DNA from: Tubiluchus corallicola
Taxonomy: Eukaryota > Priapulida > Priapulimorpha > Priapulimorphida > Tubiluchidae
DNA: 64,000 nt
Assembly: GCA_030141605.1 (NCBI GenBank)
Contig: JAQGDQ010000016.1
Coordinates: 791,499 to 855,498 of the forward strand
Direction: 5' to 3'
A program made the position numbers and the translations under genes. A model generated the notes under the pieces. The model did no database searches and was not told the origin of the DNA. It saw only the letters and a list, made by a program, of their open reading frames with translations. Positions within the stretch are counted from its first letter, which is position 1; every line of letters starts with the position of its first letter. Positions 1-11,712 of the stretch are shown here, piece by piece.

Positions 1-649
1 CAACAAACCTGTTGAGAGTGTGACATATTATGTATGACACTTTTATTGTAGAGCCATCAATCACATTTGGTGATAGTGGATTTGGTGGCTGATCGTTGGT
101 CACTGCTGGTCACAGTGGTAGTGACGTCAGTGGCAGTGATGATGTGATGGCAGTAGCAGTGGCGGTGACGCTGGCGCTTGCGGTACTAACGACCATCACG
201 ACCATGAATTGTGTTGTACCTTTAACGTGTCAACAAAGCAGCGTCTAATGCAAAATTATCTATTGCTATAGCTATTGCCTTATATCGTCCTATCCATTGA
301 ATATGTTACTATGTAATTACTACAGTTTACGCACCTTTGTTTCTTGTGAAGGCACGAGAGCACTGAACACCGTGGATCAAGCCGTAACGTAACTTAACAT
401 TTTTACGCACATAAGCAACGTTAATCATGAAGCTGGCTCAAAATAAAAAGCAAGTATAAAAAAACAATGCATATTATCTATGATTATCTATTAACTATGT
501 AAGCGTTAACTGTTTACTGACAACTTCTTTGAATGTCAAAATGGAGTGACCCATCGCAACAAAATAACTGTAACATTAGAGAAAATAATGAATGCATGAC
601 ATTTTCGTAACAAATGTTAAAAACGCAAGCGTTAAAAACATATATACCA

Positions 650-785
650 TGGTGGCGATGACGATCATGATGATGATCATGATGATGATGATGATGATGA
701 TAATGGTGGTAGTGATGATGATGAAGAAGAAGAAGAAGATGATGATGATGATGATCATGATGATCATGATGATGATCATGATAAC
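650..785. repeat. GAT/ATG trinucleotide-rich array
   Basis: Interrupted gat repeats with an inserted run of gaa units. Every frame is open, which produces spurious Met-rich, Ile-rich or His-rich translations. Shorter related blocks lie near 860-905. Confidence 0.9.
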
Positions 786-2439
786 GTAAATAATATAAGC
801 CACAATGCAAATTACACGGTTACAATAATTTCGACGACAATTATCACAACTGTGATGACTGGCAGCGACGATGATGATATTGATAGCATAATTGATATTG
901 ATGATGATTACACAGTGTCCTTTCGGATTAGTCAGTTATTTAAGAATAAAGTAAAAGCTGCGAGATGACAAAATTAGATTTCATACCACATTTCTTTGCT
1001 AATGTCTAATGACGTTTTTAGCTTGGAGGCGACTGCAATTCGGCTAGATTAGTGCACGATGTGTTGTCAAAGTAGAGTTCCTAAGTGACGCATGGACATA
1101 GATTTTAACGAACAAGAATTTGGGAAATTTCTAATCTTCGTATCTTGATGACGAATGTTGTTTTATCGCGAAAAATGATTGGTTAAGGAAACTGTCATCC
1201 GCCTCATAATTTTCTGGAAGCCCCGCAAACCCGTGAAAAAACCTTTCTGTTGAGGCTTCATATCTTCTATTATCCTGTCAGAGTTTACTCTGCTGAGATA
1301 AGACTGCACGTTACTAGCTTACTGCACACATATTGTTATACGCATTAACATCCGTTAGCGTTTTCGTCCGTAGTAGGATAATTGACACGATAATGTAACC
1401 AAGCATCAAGCGCGTATAAATAGTTGATTTTGTGAAAGCTGAGCTCTGCATTTTTCTCATAATAAATTGTTATTTTGCTAGCTGCTGCTCTGAGATATGC
1501 CAACATTGGCATACATCATCGTAATGAACGCGCGTCGTTCACCTAATTAATTTATAGCAGCTCTTAGTCGCCCGTTTAATTAATTTCTGAAAATTAGTAA
1601 AGTTCTGCAGCATATGCCAAATGAAAAAAGGACAATGTCAGTATGTAAATCCATAACGTGCATGCTAATTAAACTTGGTTTTTGTTCATTTCATTTTCTC
1701 ATTATGCTGGTGTTTACGGCAAAATGTTTACGCTAGCTCGAATATTGTAACAATAATCTTACTATGTGGAACGTCGTGAAGACAACTCTTTTATCTTCAA
1801 GAAATGAAATGTCATTTTTTCTACAGTCTTCTTACTATCCCACAATTGTGTTGCCCGATTAGAATAACTTATCGAAATAATTATTATTTTGCGCCACAGC
1901 AAAATTTTCGACTTAATATAATACCTTGTAGATACTTTATATGACACTGCGAAGATTTTTCTTGCCCAAATTTCATGTAATCTAAGTTGTGCAAAATGAT
2001 GAAAACTAAATATAAAAATTACTATCAATTAGAAAATTTCTAATCAAATGCCAAATGTTATTACAAATAACAAGAACTATAGTTTGCTACTAGCGTTGTA
2101 AACTAAGTTAAAAATTTTTACATCAATAAGATAAAACACTGGACATATCGATATACAATGCAGACCTAAAGTCAAAAAGATTGAAAATTGCAGACAAACT
2201 TACACAAGCTTGGTCAAATTTCGCTAAACTTCCACAATCTCCCTTTGTGGGAGAGGCTCACAATTTATGGGCTCCAGTAGCACTAGTTGGCCAAAACAAA
2301 AAAACCTTTGAATTGGAGGCCCAGAAAATCTTAAAGAGCTACCAGAAAATTTGAAACCACGTAAATACGAGATGATTTAATTGTAATCAGCCAGAATTAA
2401 TAAGCTTTAAGTTTATATTAAAGAACAAATTGACTTGCA

Positions 2440-2552
2440 GTAAATTTATTGCAGAAAAAGGTGAGGCTGAAACATTGTAAATTTATCAGGATTTGAACCA
2501 AAGACCAGTCGATTTCACAAACTTGCTCTAACCATTTGAGTTATGTACCCAC
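2440..2552 (-). mobile_element. tRNA-headed SINE fragment
   Basis: On the minus strand an A-box-like AAATGGTTAGAGCAAG is followed about 35 nt later by the B-box GGTTCAAATCC (complement at 2489-2499). The expected cloverleaf acceptor stem is not evident, so I call it a SINE head rather than a tRNA gene. Confidence 0.5.
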
Positions 2553-3377
2553 ATAATAGGCCTGGACTCTGATCCCTTTAGCAGACACAATCCAAAACCA
2601 ATGCTGCACAACCTACAGCGCAACCCTGCACAAAACAGAGATCGGTAATCGGCGGTTAGCCGCGCCATCAGGGCTAAGCCTCACAAACTCTTGTTCCCTG
2701 ACAGCGTCTGCGTGCAGAACAATTATAAACATATGGAAAAACAAGAGAAAACGACTGAACGCTTAGTAACGATTTATCACTTATTCCAGAAAATGTAGCA
2801 CTGTTATATATACATGACAACAAAAAATTGTCTAGCAAATCATCAAATCAGCAGGAAAATTTACGTAGTTACTGGACGAATAAAATGCTGGCCTTCAATG
2901 AAAAAGTCTACTTCGCACAAACTTGTTGTAAAAGTAAAATTCTAGATCTTTTTACTCATATTGCAATAAAATTATTTTCTGTTGTCTATAGGAAAAAGTT
3001 AAATATGAAAAAACAATTCATTTTTTTTATTATGCAACCTGATACCTTCAACGAAAACTTTGCTTAATGATACATAGTACAGCAAATCTGAATCTTAGCT
3101 AATGAGAAAGAGGTTTCAGTTATTTCTATTTATATATAGGTATCAAGATATATATATATATATAAAACGACTTAAGCATGACTAATCTAAGAGACTTATG
3201 CCTACGTATAAGCACTAATATACGTTGGATTTTAAACAACCCAGGCTTAACTTTGTAAATACTAATTAAGAGGGCCTACTAACTATCAACTTTAATAAAC
3301 ATAATCCTATTTTATTCTGTACAACAGTATCTGGCTGCCTCATACTGTGCATTTATCGTGCATGAAAATTGTCAGAA

Positions 3378-3378
<1 letters not shown>

Positions 3379-3421
<43 letters not shown>

Positions 3422-3430
3422 TATATATTA
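3379..3430. repeat. (TA)n microsatellite
   Basis: About 50 bp of uninterrupted ta dinucleotides, followed by a short palindromic ataatatatatat extension. Confidence 0.95.
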
Positions 3431-3639
3431 TATTTTTGCATCAAAAAAGTTAAATTTCAAATTTGAAAAATTGAAAGCTAACTACCTTGGCTTATATATG
3501 CTTACAGTTGTACGGCTTTTATTAATTTTGAAAGGATTCGGTTTCTCGTGTGAATGTTTTGTCTATCTTCTTTGTCTAAGTAAAAAAATTTAATACAATC
3601 CGGCATACACTCACATTCGCAGCATACTTGCTATGTTTA

Positions 3640-4540
3640 AGTATAACCGGTGCGCGGTAAAATGGCACAAATGAAAAAGTAGGAAAAATGGCACATGTGG
3701 AAAAACAGGAAAAATGGCACATATGTTATTTTGATGCCATTGATTATATATAATAAAACTAGAATGCGCTCTGTAGAAACCAGATCTCTGCCAATGTTGA
3801 ACTTCCCTAAACTTATTTGTCTGATTATTTTGATTAAAAAAATTTTAACACAAAGATAAACAAGCAAAGGTACTAATATGCACCTGTATTGGTACTATAT
3901 AGACTAGGAAAAGACACACAAAATATTTGCTCATTAAAAAATTTATAATCAATAATGCACGAAGGTTCCACGTAATGTTTATCAACCTTTCTAACCATTA
4001 ATTTTGGCGATGCTAATAGACTGACAAATATATATATGTACCAAGTCACTTTATAAGGCTATTCACTTTAATAAGCAAGTGTTGCGGACAGTATTACACA
4101 GTTTTACGAGAGAATTTCTTGAAAACGAACTGGAAGTAACTCGAAGGAGTTGTTTGTCCAGGTGGAGATAACAATAAAGAAGTATTAAGCACTCCCTCTG
4201 AGACATCCGCGAAGTGCTTCACAAATGCTTTTTTGTACGTGGTGTTCGGTCAAGTCTTGCGAAAAAAGAACAGGCGAAAAGATTCCCATTTTGGCACCCT
4301 ATATATCCATTTCTTCATAAAGTTTCTTGGAAACCCGTTAGTTAGTTTTTGTGTAATAGAGTACTGCCATAACAGATAAAAAACAAACAAACAAACTGTG
4401 TTGAAGCACAACTTCCTTGGCAGAGGTAAAAATAACTAAAATTGTTATTCCCCATTGTGACCCTAACCATAAACACATGTTTTACTATGTGAGCCATTTT
4501 CACCTGTGCCATTTTTACCTATGTGCTGTTTGTAGTAAGT
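3640..4540. mobile_element. Possible inverted-repeat element with ATGGCAC subrepeats
   Basis: Three spaced copies of (aaa)atggcac occur at 3658-3722. The complement gtgccattttt with similar flanks appears near 4488-4525 in the opposite orientation. The arms are degenerate and no target duplication was found. Confidence 0.25.
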
Positions 4541-5747
4541 TTTGCGGCAACTGGGAGCAACTAGTCAGCTAAACAGTCTGATTGGTCATTGCGAGGCGGA
4601 CCTCTGCAGGTTGACTGGGGGTTCCCCATCACTCTATTGTGTGTTACCTTCAGTAAATTAATTAATCAATCAGCTGGTAACTCCTTCAAAGAGATATTTA
4701 ATTGCGATTAGCACATCTCTGAGTGAGTTAATTGCTTGCTAATTAATTAATGAACTTATTCTTTTATTCTTCTTCATTTTCCGATGAAAACTCAGAAATG
4801 TGGTGAAAACGTGAAATTACTTAGTTCCTGCCCGCCGCCTATACGCAGGGCAATGCCTTTGTTGCGCTACTGCATAGCACAGCTTTATTCATTATTGCAG
4901 CATCAGTATTTTCAGCACGCAACAGCTTGTAAACTGCTGCTTGCCAGGGTAGTGGTTTCCTCCGGTGGCTTCCCTCGGTAGACGTATTTCATGCATCCGG
5001 TTGTGCGCGCACGTGCCGTCGCCTCTTAAAGACTGCTGATTATTAATTTACGCACTTGCACTAATCGAGAGGCAAGACAAGACAATGTTGAGCGATGCAA
5101 AGTGCTAACTCTTGAATTTATCCGTGAAACGACTACGGTCCTAGGAAGTCGATTTGTGTGGGGATAATGTGCGATTTTGGCACAAGAACTAAGTTTGTAG
5201 GAAAACTATTTAATGAAAAGTTTTCGCAACGAAATAATTTAAAATATCGCATCTTCATATCCTTGATCACGTTTTCGTGCAAAGTTGTTTTCTGTGTTGC
5301 TTTCCTCGCTCACGAGGTACATTGCGTAAAAATTTAAAAAGGAATTTAAAAGAACTGCAACATACCGGTGTATTTCTTGACATGATGCTGCATCTCAGAG
5401 CAGAAATCTACTAATCTATCGTAGGCAAATTTCGTTAGATGTTTCTGTGATGTTGCCTAAAAACATATTTCAAAATAAGCAATAAAGGACGTCGCTAGTG
5501 GAACAACCTGCGCATATCCAAATGCTCAGAAGACGAATGCACTGCTGACGTATAGAGTTTATAACTTATAAGTTAATAGTGCAAAAATGTTCTTGTTTTA
5601 TACACTGAGTGTAGTATTCTGATTTTTAGATGTTTAATTCTTAAGTTTATCGACAAAACGTTCTGCAGAAGTTTGCACAAAGACTGAGGTTACAATCGAG
5701 GGCATAACTATAACCTACGTCGTGAAAAGCGCTTGATAAAAAATTTA

Positions 5748-5858
5748 CTTTATAAAGCGCTTAAAACATATCATTTGTGCGGTGAACTATGATAAAGCAC
5801 TTTGCAGGCGCCATTTGCCAACACACCTTCAACTATTCTTGAAAACTTTTAAGGAGAC
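5748..5858 (+). promoter_or_regulatory. Possible core promoter and 5' UTR of the channel gene
   Basis: A TATA-like ttataaagcgc lies about 100 bp before the ATG at 5859, which leaves room for a short leader. The same interval carries the mirrored agcgctt/aagcgct blocks. No initiator or other element can be fixed by eye, and a separate 5' non-coding exon is equally possible. Confidence 0.2.
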
Positions 5859-6361
5859 ATGGCGGATGACGCGGCAGCTTTGGAAAGTGTTAAACATGAC
5901 AAGGGCACCAAACTCGGAAGGTCGGCTTCTGTAAGAGTTCCGAAACCGGCTTTTTCTCGTACACAGTCCCTTCCTGCTGGTTCGCCATCCGGTCAGCTAA
6001 GGAGGTCGTACAGTGTAAGGTCGACTGGAACAATGTCGACTCCACAAAGTCCTATTTCGCGGACGTTAGCAAAGCGGAGGGCCTTCCTGCGAAGTAGATG
6101 GAATGCGCTCTTGGAAGACGAGCTACTTGACGCAATTCAAGAACAACAGCTACAAGGAGGTCATTCCAAACAACTATCGCCTCTGGGACTTAGCCCTCCA
6201 AGAACCCCCATGCGGGCATCCTCAGTTCCAGAACAGCCTTCTATACCAGAGCTTGAAGAGCCGGAAGAACTACAAGATGGACTTGGTAGCGGCACAAGCG
6301 GAAAGGAACCTACATCTCTAAGAAGGCGAAGCCCTAGACCTTGGGCTGCTCCTCGTAGAAA
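5859..6361 (+). CDS. Cav2: Probable first coding exon of the Cav2-like calcium channel alpha1 gene (N-terminal cytoplasmic region)
   Basis: This open frame begins at an ATG in good context (G at -3, G at +4), with an in-frame TAA at 5850-5852, so the start is well defined. It encodes 167 codons plus two bases and ends at AA|GTATGT, a plausible U2-type donor. The two leftover bases (AA) join the first base of the exon at 37594 to make Lys168 and keep the frame into the channel. The peptide is hydrophilic, basic and rich in Ser, Arg and Pro, with RSAS, RTQSLP and RRSYSVRS near residues 23-55, a charged stretch RRAFLRSRWNALLEDELLDA near 75-94, and an acidic PELEEPEELQ segment. There is no signal peptide or membrane segment. 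RTQSLP fits a 14-3-3 mode-I-like pattern and RRSYS a basophilic kinase site; these are inferences. The link to the channel rests on strand, splice phase and the lack of another candidate, not on homology. The resulting N-terminus of about 230 residues is longer than the roughly 100 of vertebrate Cav2. Confidence 0.55.
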
Positions 6362-6689
6362 GTATGTTTTTTCATTCTCCTCTAAATCCGTTGAAACCTC
6401 TGTAACTTTAGCGAAGACGATAGTAGCATCAGCAGACTTTTGACTGCTATGACGATAACTCAGCATGTAGCAGCAGTTACAGTGATAACAATGTAAATAA
6501 TAATAATTACACTGACGATAACTGCGATACTTTTAGCCGAATCGATTATTCTAGGTCCTATTTTAATTAGAAAGTTAACCTAATTTGTTAGTTATTACTC
6601 TGGTGTGATTAAACTAACACTTGACATTCTTGAACATTGATATGGTATTAACATTAAATTAAATCCTTCTTTGATCACATAGAACTGTG

Positions 6690-6850
6690 ATATCCACTGG
6701 TCATGGTGCTGAACTTGTAATCCAAAGGTTCCTGGTTCAAATCTAGGAACAATTCCGACTTTGTCACATTTTCGTCCTTTTTGGTCAGGTTTCCCTTAAA
6801 AAATTTAATGATTGCAGCTTTATTTGAAGAAGCTAGCTTTAAAGAATATT
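6690..6850 (+). mobile_element. tRNA-headed SINE copy
   Basis: A-box-like tggtcatggtgc is followed by B-box ggttcaaatct at 6733-6743, then a body cgactttgtcacatttt...tcaggttt that recurs, diverged, in the copy at 7045. It is not a functional tRNA, since the acceptor ends do not pair. Confidence 0.55.
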
Positions 6851-7044
6851 CACATAATTAAGTTTAAACCTTAAAATTAAGATTATAAATAATTGACTAA
6901 TTACTAAAGTAAAAAATTTAGGCTTTAAATTAATTACAAAAAATAAGCTAATTAGTTAGTAATTACTCTAGTGTAAATAATTAACACCTGGAAATACTGA
7001 TATGGTTGGTGAGCTGTTATAATTGATTTAGCACCGGTCTTGTC

Positions 7045-7292
7045 CTGGTGGTCTAGCAGTCATAGCGATAGACTTCTAATACAAAGGCTTCTTGTACAAA
7101 TCCAGCTTCGCTCCTGACTTTTATATCCATTTCGTTCAGGTTTGTTTTTAAAACTAATAATTGCGAGTTTATACTTGAGTTTTGTAACTATAGCTCCTGT
7201 TATGATAGTTCTGATATCATTCATTTAGCGGTGACAACAAGACTGGTGGGGCTCGTGTCGGTGAGATAAATAATAATAAATAAATGGGTATA
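7045..7292 (+). mobile_element. tRNA-headed SINE copy with A-rich tail
   Basis: A-box-like tggtctagcagtcatagcg and B-box-like tgtacaaatcc (7093-7103) are followed by a body shared with the 6690 copy (ttcaggttt...actaataattgc). The tail ends aataataataaataaat near 7290. Confidence 0.55.
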
Positions 7293-8274
7293 AGGCAGGA
7301 AAGCACGTTTTCACGGATTTGGTTAGTAATTAGATGCTTGACCAGTGACCATCCTGCAAACTGCTTCTGAGCTGTTTGATATTCTAAGCTATTTTTCTCT
7401 CAAAAACGTCAATGAGATTTCTGTTACATACAGCCTGACGAGCCGTAGGTGAATAAATACTAAGACTTGTCGAGCTTTGTGCGTAGATTAAATTTGCTTG
7501 CTGACTTTATTGTTCCCTCAAGAATAGATGGTGTAAGTTTTACCGGTAAATAAACCGCTACCTGCGACAAGGGACAGCTAATGCATTCCCGTTTGGTTAC
7601 TGAGCTGTTTATTACATTTGAAGCATCGCACTGAAGACAACGAGTATGTTAACCTAAATTAGATTAGCTTGGCGCTTTACTACTACACGTGTTAAATGAT
7701 AATGTCGAAACACAAAAAGCTAAACAAAGCTGGCATTATTTTCTTGTTATTACTTCAAAGGTAAAAGCCTCACTGCGACGCGGCTTTTTCGTCAATTTTC
7801 GTGAATTTCCACGGAAAATCTGTAGTACAGTCCATGAACTTTTTATAAATATGGCATAAAATTGAGACAATCTAAATAAACTCGGGTTGTTGATGCTGAC
7901 AGCGTGCAGAAAATTTTTTACAGCGTAATTATTTTAGGCAATGTAATTTGTTAAATGACGTGATAAAGACAATCAGTCAGTTGATTCATTTGTTAATGCA
8001 AAGTTTTGAAGGCAATTTGATCAATCTGCGTTTTTGCAATTTCGTTCATTTTATTTTAATTCATTTTATTTTGCAAAAGTCATAAAATCAAAGAATCTGA
8101 TTAACTAAAACCAGAAAGTTGCCTTTTCTGCAGCAGCGGGCTGTAGTAAAAATTTGCAAACAACCGAGCGTAAGCCGTAAAAAATTTCAACTTTCATGTA
8201 GCCTAGGTAGATAATCGTTACTACTTTTCTATCTTACACTACAAGAAATATTAACGAATTTTATGGGAACATCA

Positions 8275-8485
8275 TAATAAAATAACATTCTTCTTCAATA
8301 TCTCATTCCATCTATTGTAGACATTGAGGCATTAACGTCTATTAGAGCATTCCACCCACTTCTATCTGCAGCTAACAGTGAAAGTTTTTCTCTACTCCTA
8401 AAGATTGATTTGGTTGAAGTTGTTAAACATCTTTATTTATCTTACCTATCCAAGTTATTTTTGGTCTGCCAGGTGGCTTTTTTGC
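8275..8485 (-). mobile_element. 3' terminal coding fragment of a LINE (non-LTR retrotransposon)
   Basis: The minus strand reads PPGRPKITWIGKINKDV. After one or more frame breaks it continues toward AADRSGWNALIDVNASMS and ends GMRY-stop. GRPK-x-W followed by A-DR-W is the common C-terminal tail of several non-LTR retrotransposon clades. Only about 70 codons remain and there are in-frame stops, so it is a dead 5'-truncated copy. Confidence 0.6.
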
Positions 8486-8999
8486 AAACTTTTAAAGGAC
8501 TAGAAAAGTGGTACCTGAAGTAGATTTGAGAAAAATCGCATTAAAAACTTTACAACAATTTTTTGCGTAGCGTTAAAAGGATTTTTTGTTTGTTTTCTTT
8601 TTAAATCTCCCGCAATACTGTTCCGCCCGCGATATTACATGACGTCGTATACGCGCAATGTAAACCAGGTGAAGAAAGGGCAATGTTAAGCTGTGTCACG
8701 AAAAACTTTCCATGCAAAGTGATGTTACTTAGCATTTCGCTTACCTGCTTTAAAGACTTATGTAACTAGAAAAGAAAATTGTAACAAGACAGATTTGTTA
8801 AGAACTGAATGTGATTGTTTTTTTGCTAGTATCTTTGCTGACATTACTAGTTAAGTAGTGCTTCTGCCCTCCCTATATGCAGCTTGACTTGGTGGAGTGT
8901 TGCGATTTAATCTTCATTACCATTAAATTACAGCGTCTTGAAATAGAAGGGGTAAACTGCCTTTCTGTTTTCTGCTCCCCCCCCATACACACTGTCTTA

Positions 9000-9504
9000 A
9001 TTCTTTTTAATGTAATGAAAGCGGTTTTATAATTATGACATTTTTATAAAGGAAGTTCTTAGCCTGGGAACCCTCAGTGGTTGCAATCACTGCAATGGAT
9101 TTCGTCATTCTGGAGGAGTTATTATTTAAATTAGGTCATTAAGGCCCTTTTTAGCACTATGCTTATGAGAGAGGACTACAGCTATCAAACAAATCTTGTC
9201 ATTATACGCAGTAGCCTGTGAAATTGTGAAATTGAACTGAATTGACTACTTTGAACTGTTTGAATTTCAAGATAGGCAGCACCGTGTCTCGGAAGTGGTG
9301 CTGACAAGCTGCTGACAAAACGGTACCTAATTTTTGCTGATTACGGATTGAGGGCAGATTTCTTTTATTTTAGAATTCCTCTTCGGCATCGTACTGCAGT
9401 AATTAGCAGAAAATTACTATTATTTGTAGATATAATGGGAATATAATAATAATGATGATGATGATAATGAACAATGATGACGATGATGATGCTGATGCTG
9501 ATGC

Positions 9505-9574
<70 letters not shown>

Positions 9575-10262
9575 GATGATGATGATTATGATGATTATGA
9601 TGATGATCATTAGGGTCTTCAGGCTAAGAACTTCCTGTATAAAAATGTGAAAATTATAAAATTGGTTTTATTACATTAAAACGAATGAAGAAAGTATGTC
9701 GGGCACCAGAAGATAACATCACCAATTTAAATTAACAATTAATCGAATTGTTATTATATTTTGAGCACTTTCAGAAAGCAACTCCATCTTCACAAAATCA
9801 TCATAATCGTCATCACCTTCATCATCGATATCATCATCGTCGTCATCATCATCATCATCACCATTAAAGGCCCATTATGACTACAGACATGGATAGAAGC
9901 AATTCTAAAATAAAAGAAATCTGCCCTCAAGACACGTAAACACAACAGTTAATCCAGCAAAAAATTAGACACTTGTCAGTACCACTTCCGAGGCACGATG
10001 CAGCCTATCTTGAAATTCAAAGCAAAGTAGTCGATTCAATTCAATTTCACAATTTCGCAAGCTATTGCGTATAATTTAAAAATGGTAAGATTTGTTTGAT
10101 GCCCGTTGTCCTCTCTCATAAGCAGAGTACTAGAAAGGGCCCTAATGATGTAATATAAATAATAAAACGCCTCCAGGATGACGAAGCTCCAGGCCAAGAA
10201 CGTCCTTTATAAAACATTTATGATTATAAAATTGGTTTTATTATTAAAATGAATTAAGAAAT
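9000..10262. mobile_element. Large imperfect inverted repeat with mirrored GAT/ATC centres
   Basis: The block at about 9000-9400 reappears as its reverse complement at about 9890-10260, including ctaaaataaaagaaatctgc, gccctttttagcac/agggcc and cttcctttataaaa modules. The part around 9000-9075 has another inverted copy at 9612-9705. Between the arms lie a (gat)n run (9453-9612) and a complementary (atc)n run (9797-9866). This looks like a foldback element, or a duplication-inversion of a non-autonomous transposon. No transposase frame is visible. Confidence 0.6.
9453..9612. repeat. (GAT)n microsatellite
   Basis: About 160 bp of gat/gct trinucleotides. It accounts for the long poly-Ile open frame on the minus strand. 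Confidence 0.93.
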
Positions 10263-10325
10263 CGTGCATTGGGGCATCACAGCATAGAAAGGAGGGTGCC
10301 CCCATCCATTTCAAGGCGGAGCACC

Positions 10326-10560
10326 CCCTACCCAGAATCTCGACTCTATTATCAATTCAAAGTAATCAATTCAGTTTCACAATTTCACAGGATGCTGTGT
10401 ATAATTTAAAAATGGTAAGATTTGTTTGATGTCCGTAGTCCTCTCTCATAAGCATAGTGTTAAAAAGGGCCTTAGTGAGGTAATACAAATAATAAAACGC
10501 CTCCAGGATAACAAAATCCATTGCAATGATTGTAGCCACTTCAGCAGTCAATATGTCTAT
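10326..10560 (+). repeat. Direct repeat of the 9.0-10.2 kb element
   Basis: Shares ggtaagatttgtttgatg, cctctctcataagca and ataaaacgcctccaggat in the same order and orientation as 10000-10185, over roughly 200 bp with substitutions. Confidence 0.7.
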
Positions 10561-11200
10561 AGTAATCTAAAATAGTTCACTAATATTTGCTATTTAGAAA
10601 AAGAATGACTACTTTTCCTGTTTTAACTCACATCAATTGTCCTAATTTAAGTTTAATTTATTTTTCAACTCGTACAACAGTTTGCCGTTGTTTGATCCGC
10701 CCGCTACCTCCCAAGATGTGCCAAGCCATTAATAATACAAACCGATATAACAACACGCAAAAGCGACCAGGGTGTATCTGGGGTGTTCCAAACTTCCAGG
10801 GTGTATATTTTACACAAAGACCTTCTAAAAATAATTGCCACACCTTCTCTTGTCATGCTATCTACAAAGAATTATCGACGACGGAAAAGAGTGCGTCGAT
10901 TAAGCCCTGAGGGAAGGACTGAAGGCTAGAAATTTTAAGTACCCCCTCTTCTCCGCCATGCTTGCTCGTCAGTGTGAATACCCGAAGTAGCTACAGAGAT
11001 TATCAAATGAAATTTAATACAAATTTAACACGCGGCTTTCTTCCCTTAGAGAGTTGTGCAAATGTTATTTCTCGCATAATCCTGGACAAGAATTATGTTT
11101 GTAAGCGGAATTATGCGACACTATTTTAATAATATACAACACTTTGTCAAATTCGAGTGCTATTTTTTGAAATTCGACTAACAGATACATTTTCTTGCAG

Positions 11201-11437
11201 TTTACTTTTTGCAGTTCCACATTTTGCAAGCTAAACCAGGATCCTATACCTAACGGTAGATCTTACTTACCGTATATTGATGTGGCGGAACTGGCATTTA
11301 GTTATGTACATCAAAGACAGTCCTCTAAGATGAGGAACTGGTTGACTAAACCGGCAGATGTGTCATACCACGATGAAATGTATTATCATGAGTCAGGGCA
11401 ATTAGGAGATGAAACAGCTCAGAATCAGGCTTCCTGA
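11201..11437 (+). other. Unrecognised open frame with an acceptor-like 5' edge
   Basis: The frame follows acattttcttgcag and runs to TGA at 11437. It contains PIPNGRSYLPYIDVAELAF and NWLTKPADVSYHDEMYY. Its composition is less repetitive and more protein-like than most intronic frames here, but I recognise no family and see no partner exon. It may be a chance frame, an alternative exon or a transposon fragment. Confidence 0.15.
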
Positions 11438-11565
11438 AGTTACTTATCCATGGAAAATCAGGCTTAGTGTTATTTGACTGTGATCACTAAGCACACACCA
11501 GGACCACTCGACTTTTCCGTACGTCTCCAGGAACCAAACAAGGGGGCCGGGCAATTGCGTGTGTG

Positions 11566-11712
11566 ACGGGCCCTAAGCCAAGAACTTCCTTTATAAAAAA
11601 TGTAATGATTATAAAATTGATTTCATTATTAAAAAGAATTAAGAAAGTGAGCGTTGGGCATCACAAAATTGAAACGAGGGTGCGCCTATCCATTTCAAAG
11701 CGGTGCAGTTTA
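11566..11712 (+). repeat. Third copy of the element's end module
   Basis: The stretch ccaagaacttcctttataaaa ... gggcatcac ... ccatttcaaagcggtgca is a diverged direct repeat of 10190-10318 and includes the same ggagggtgc-type block. The family is therefore present at least four times between 9.0 and 11.7 kb. Confidence 0.65.

Larger units (their letters stand above)
1..5747. other. Upstream intergenic sequence, no gene seen
   Basis: Apart from the repeats listed separately (GAT-type array near 650-785, tRNA-like SINE near 2500, TA tract near 3400, paired ATGGCAC blocks 3640-4530), I see no coding or RNA gene. The longest open frames are low-complexity or unrecognisable. Confidence 0.5.

Noticed and set aside
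6690-6760. Genuine tRNA genes at 6.7, 7.05, 15.1, 20.1, 42.4 and 44.1 kb
   Set aside because: A and B boxes are present, but acceptor and anticodon stems do not pair convincingly, and several copies share non-tRNA flanking sequence, as in SINEs.
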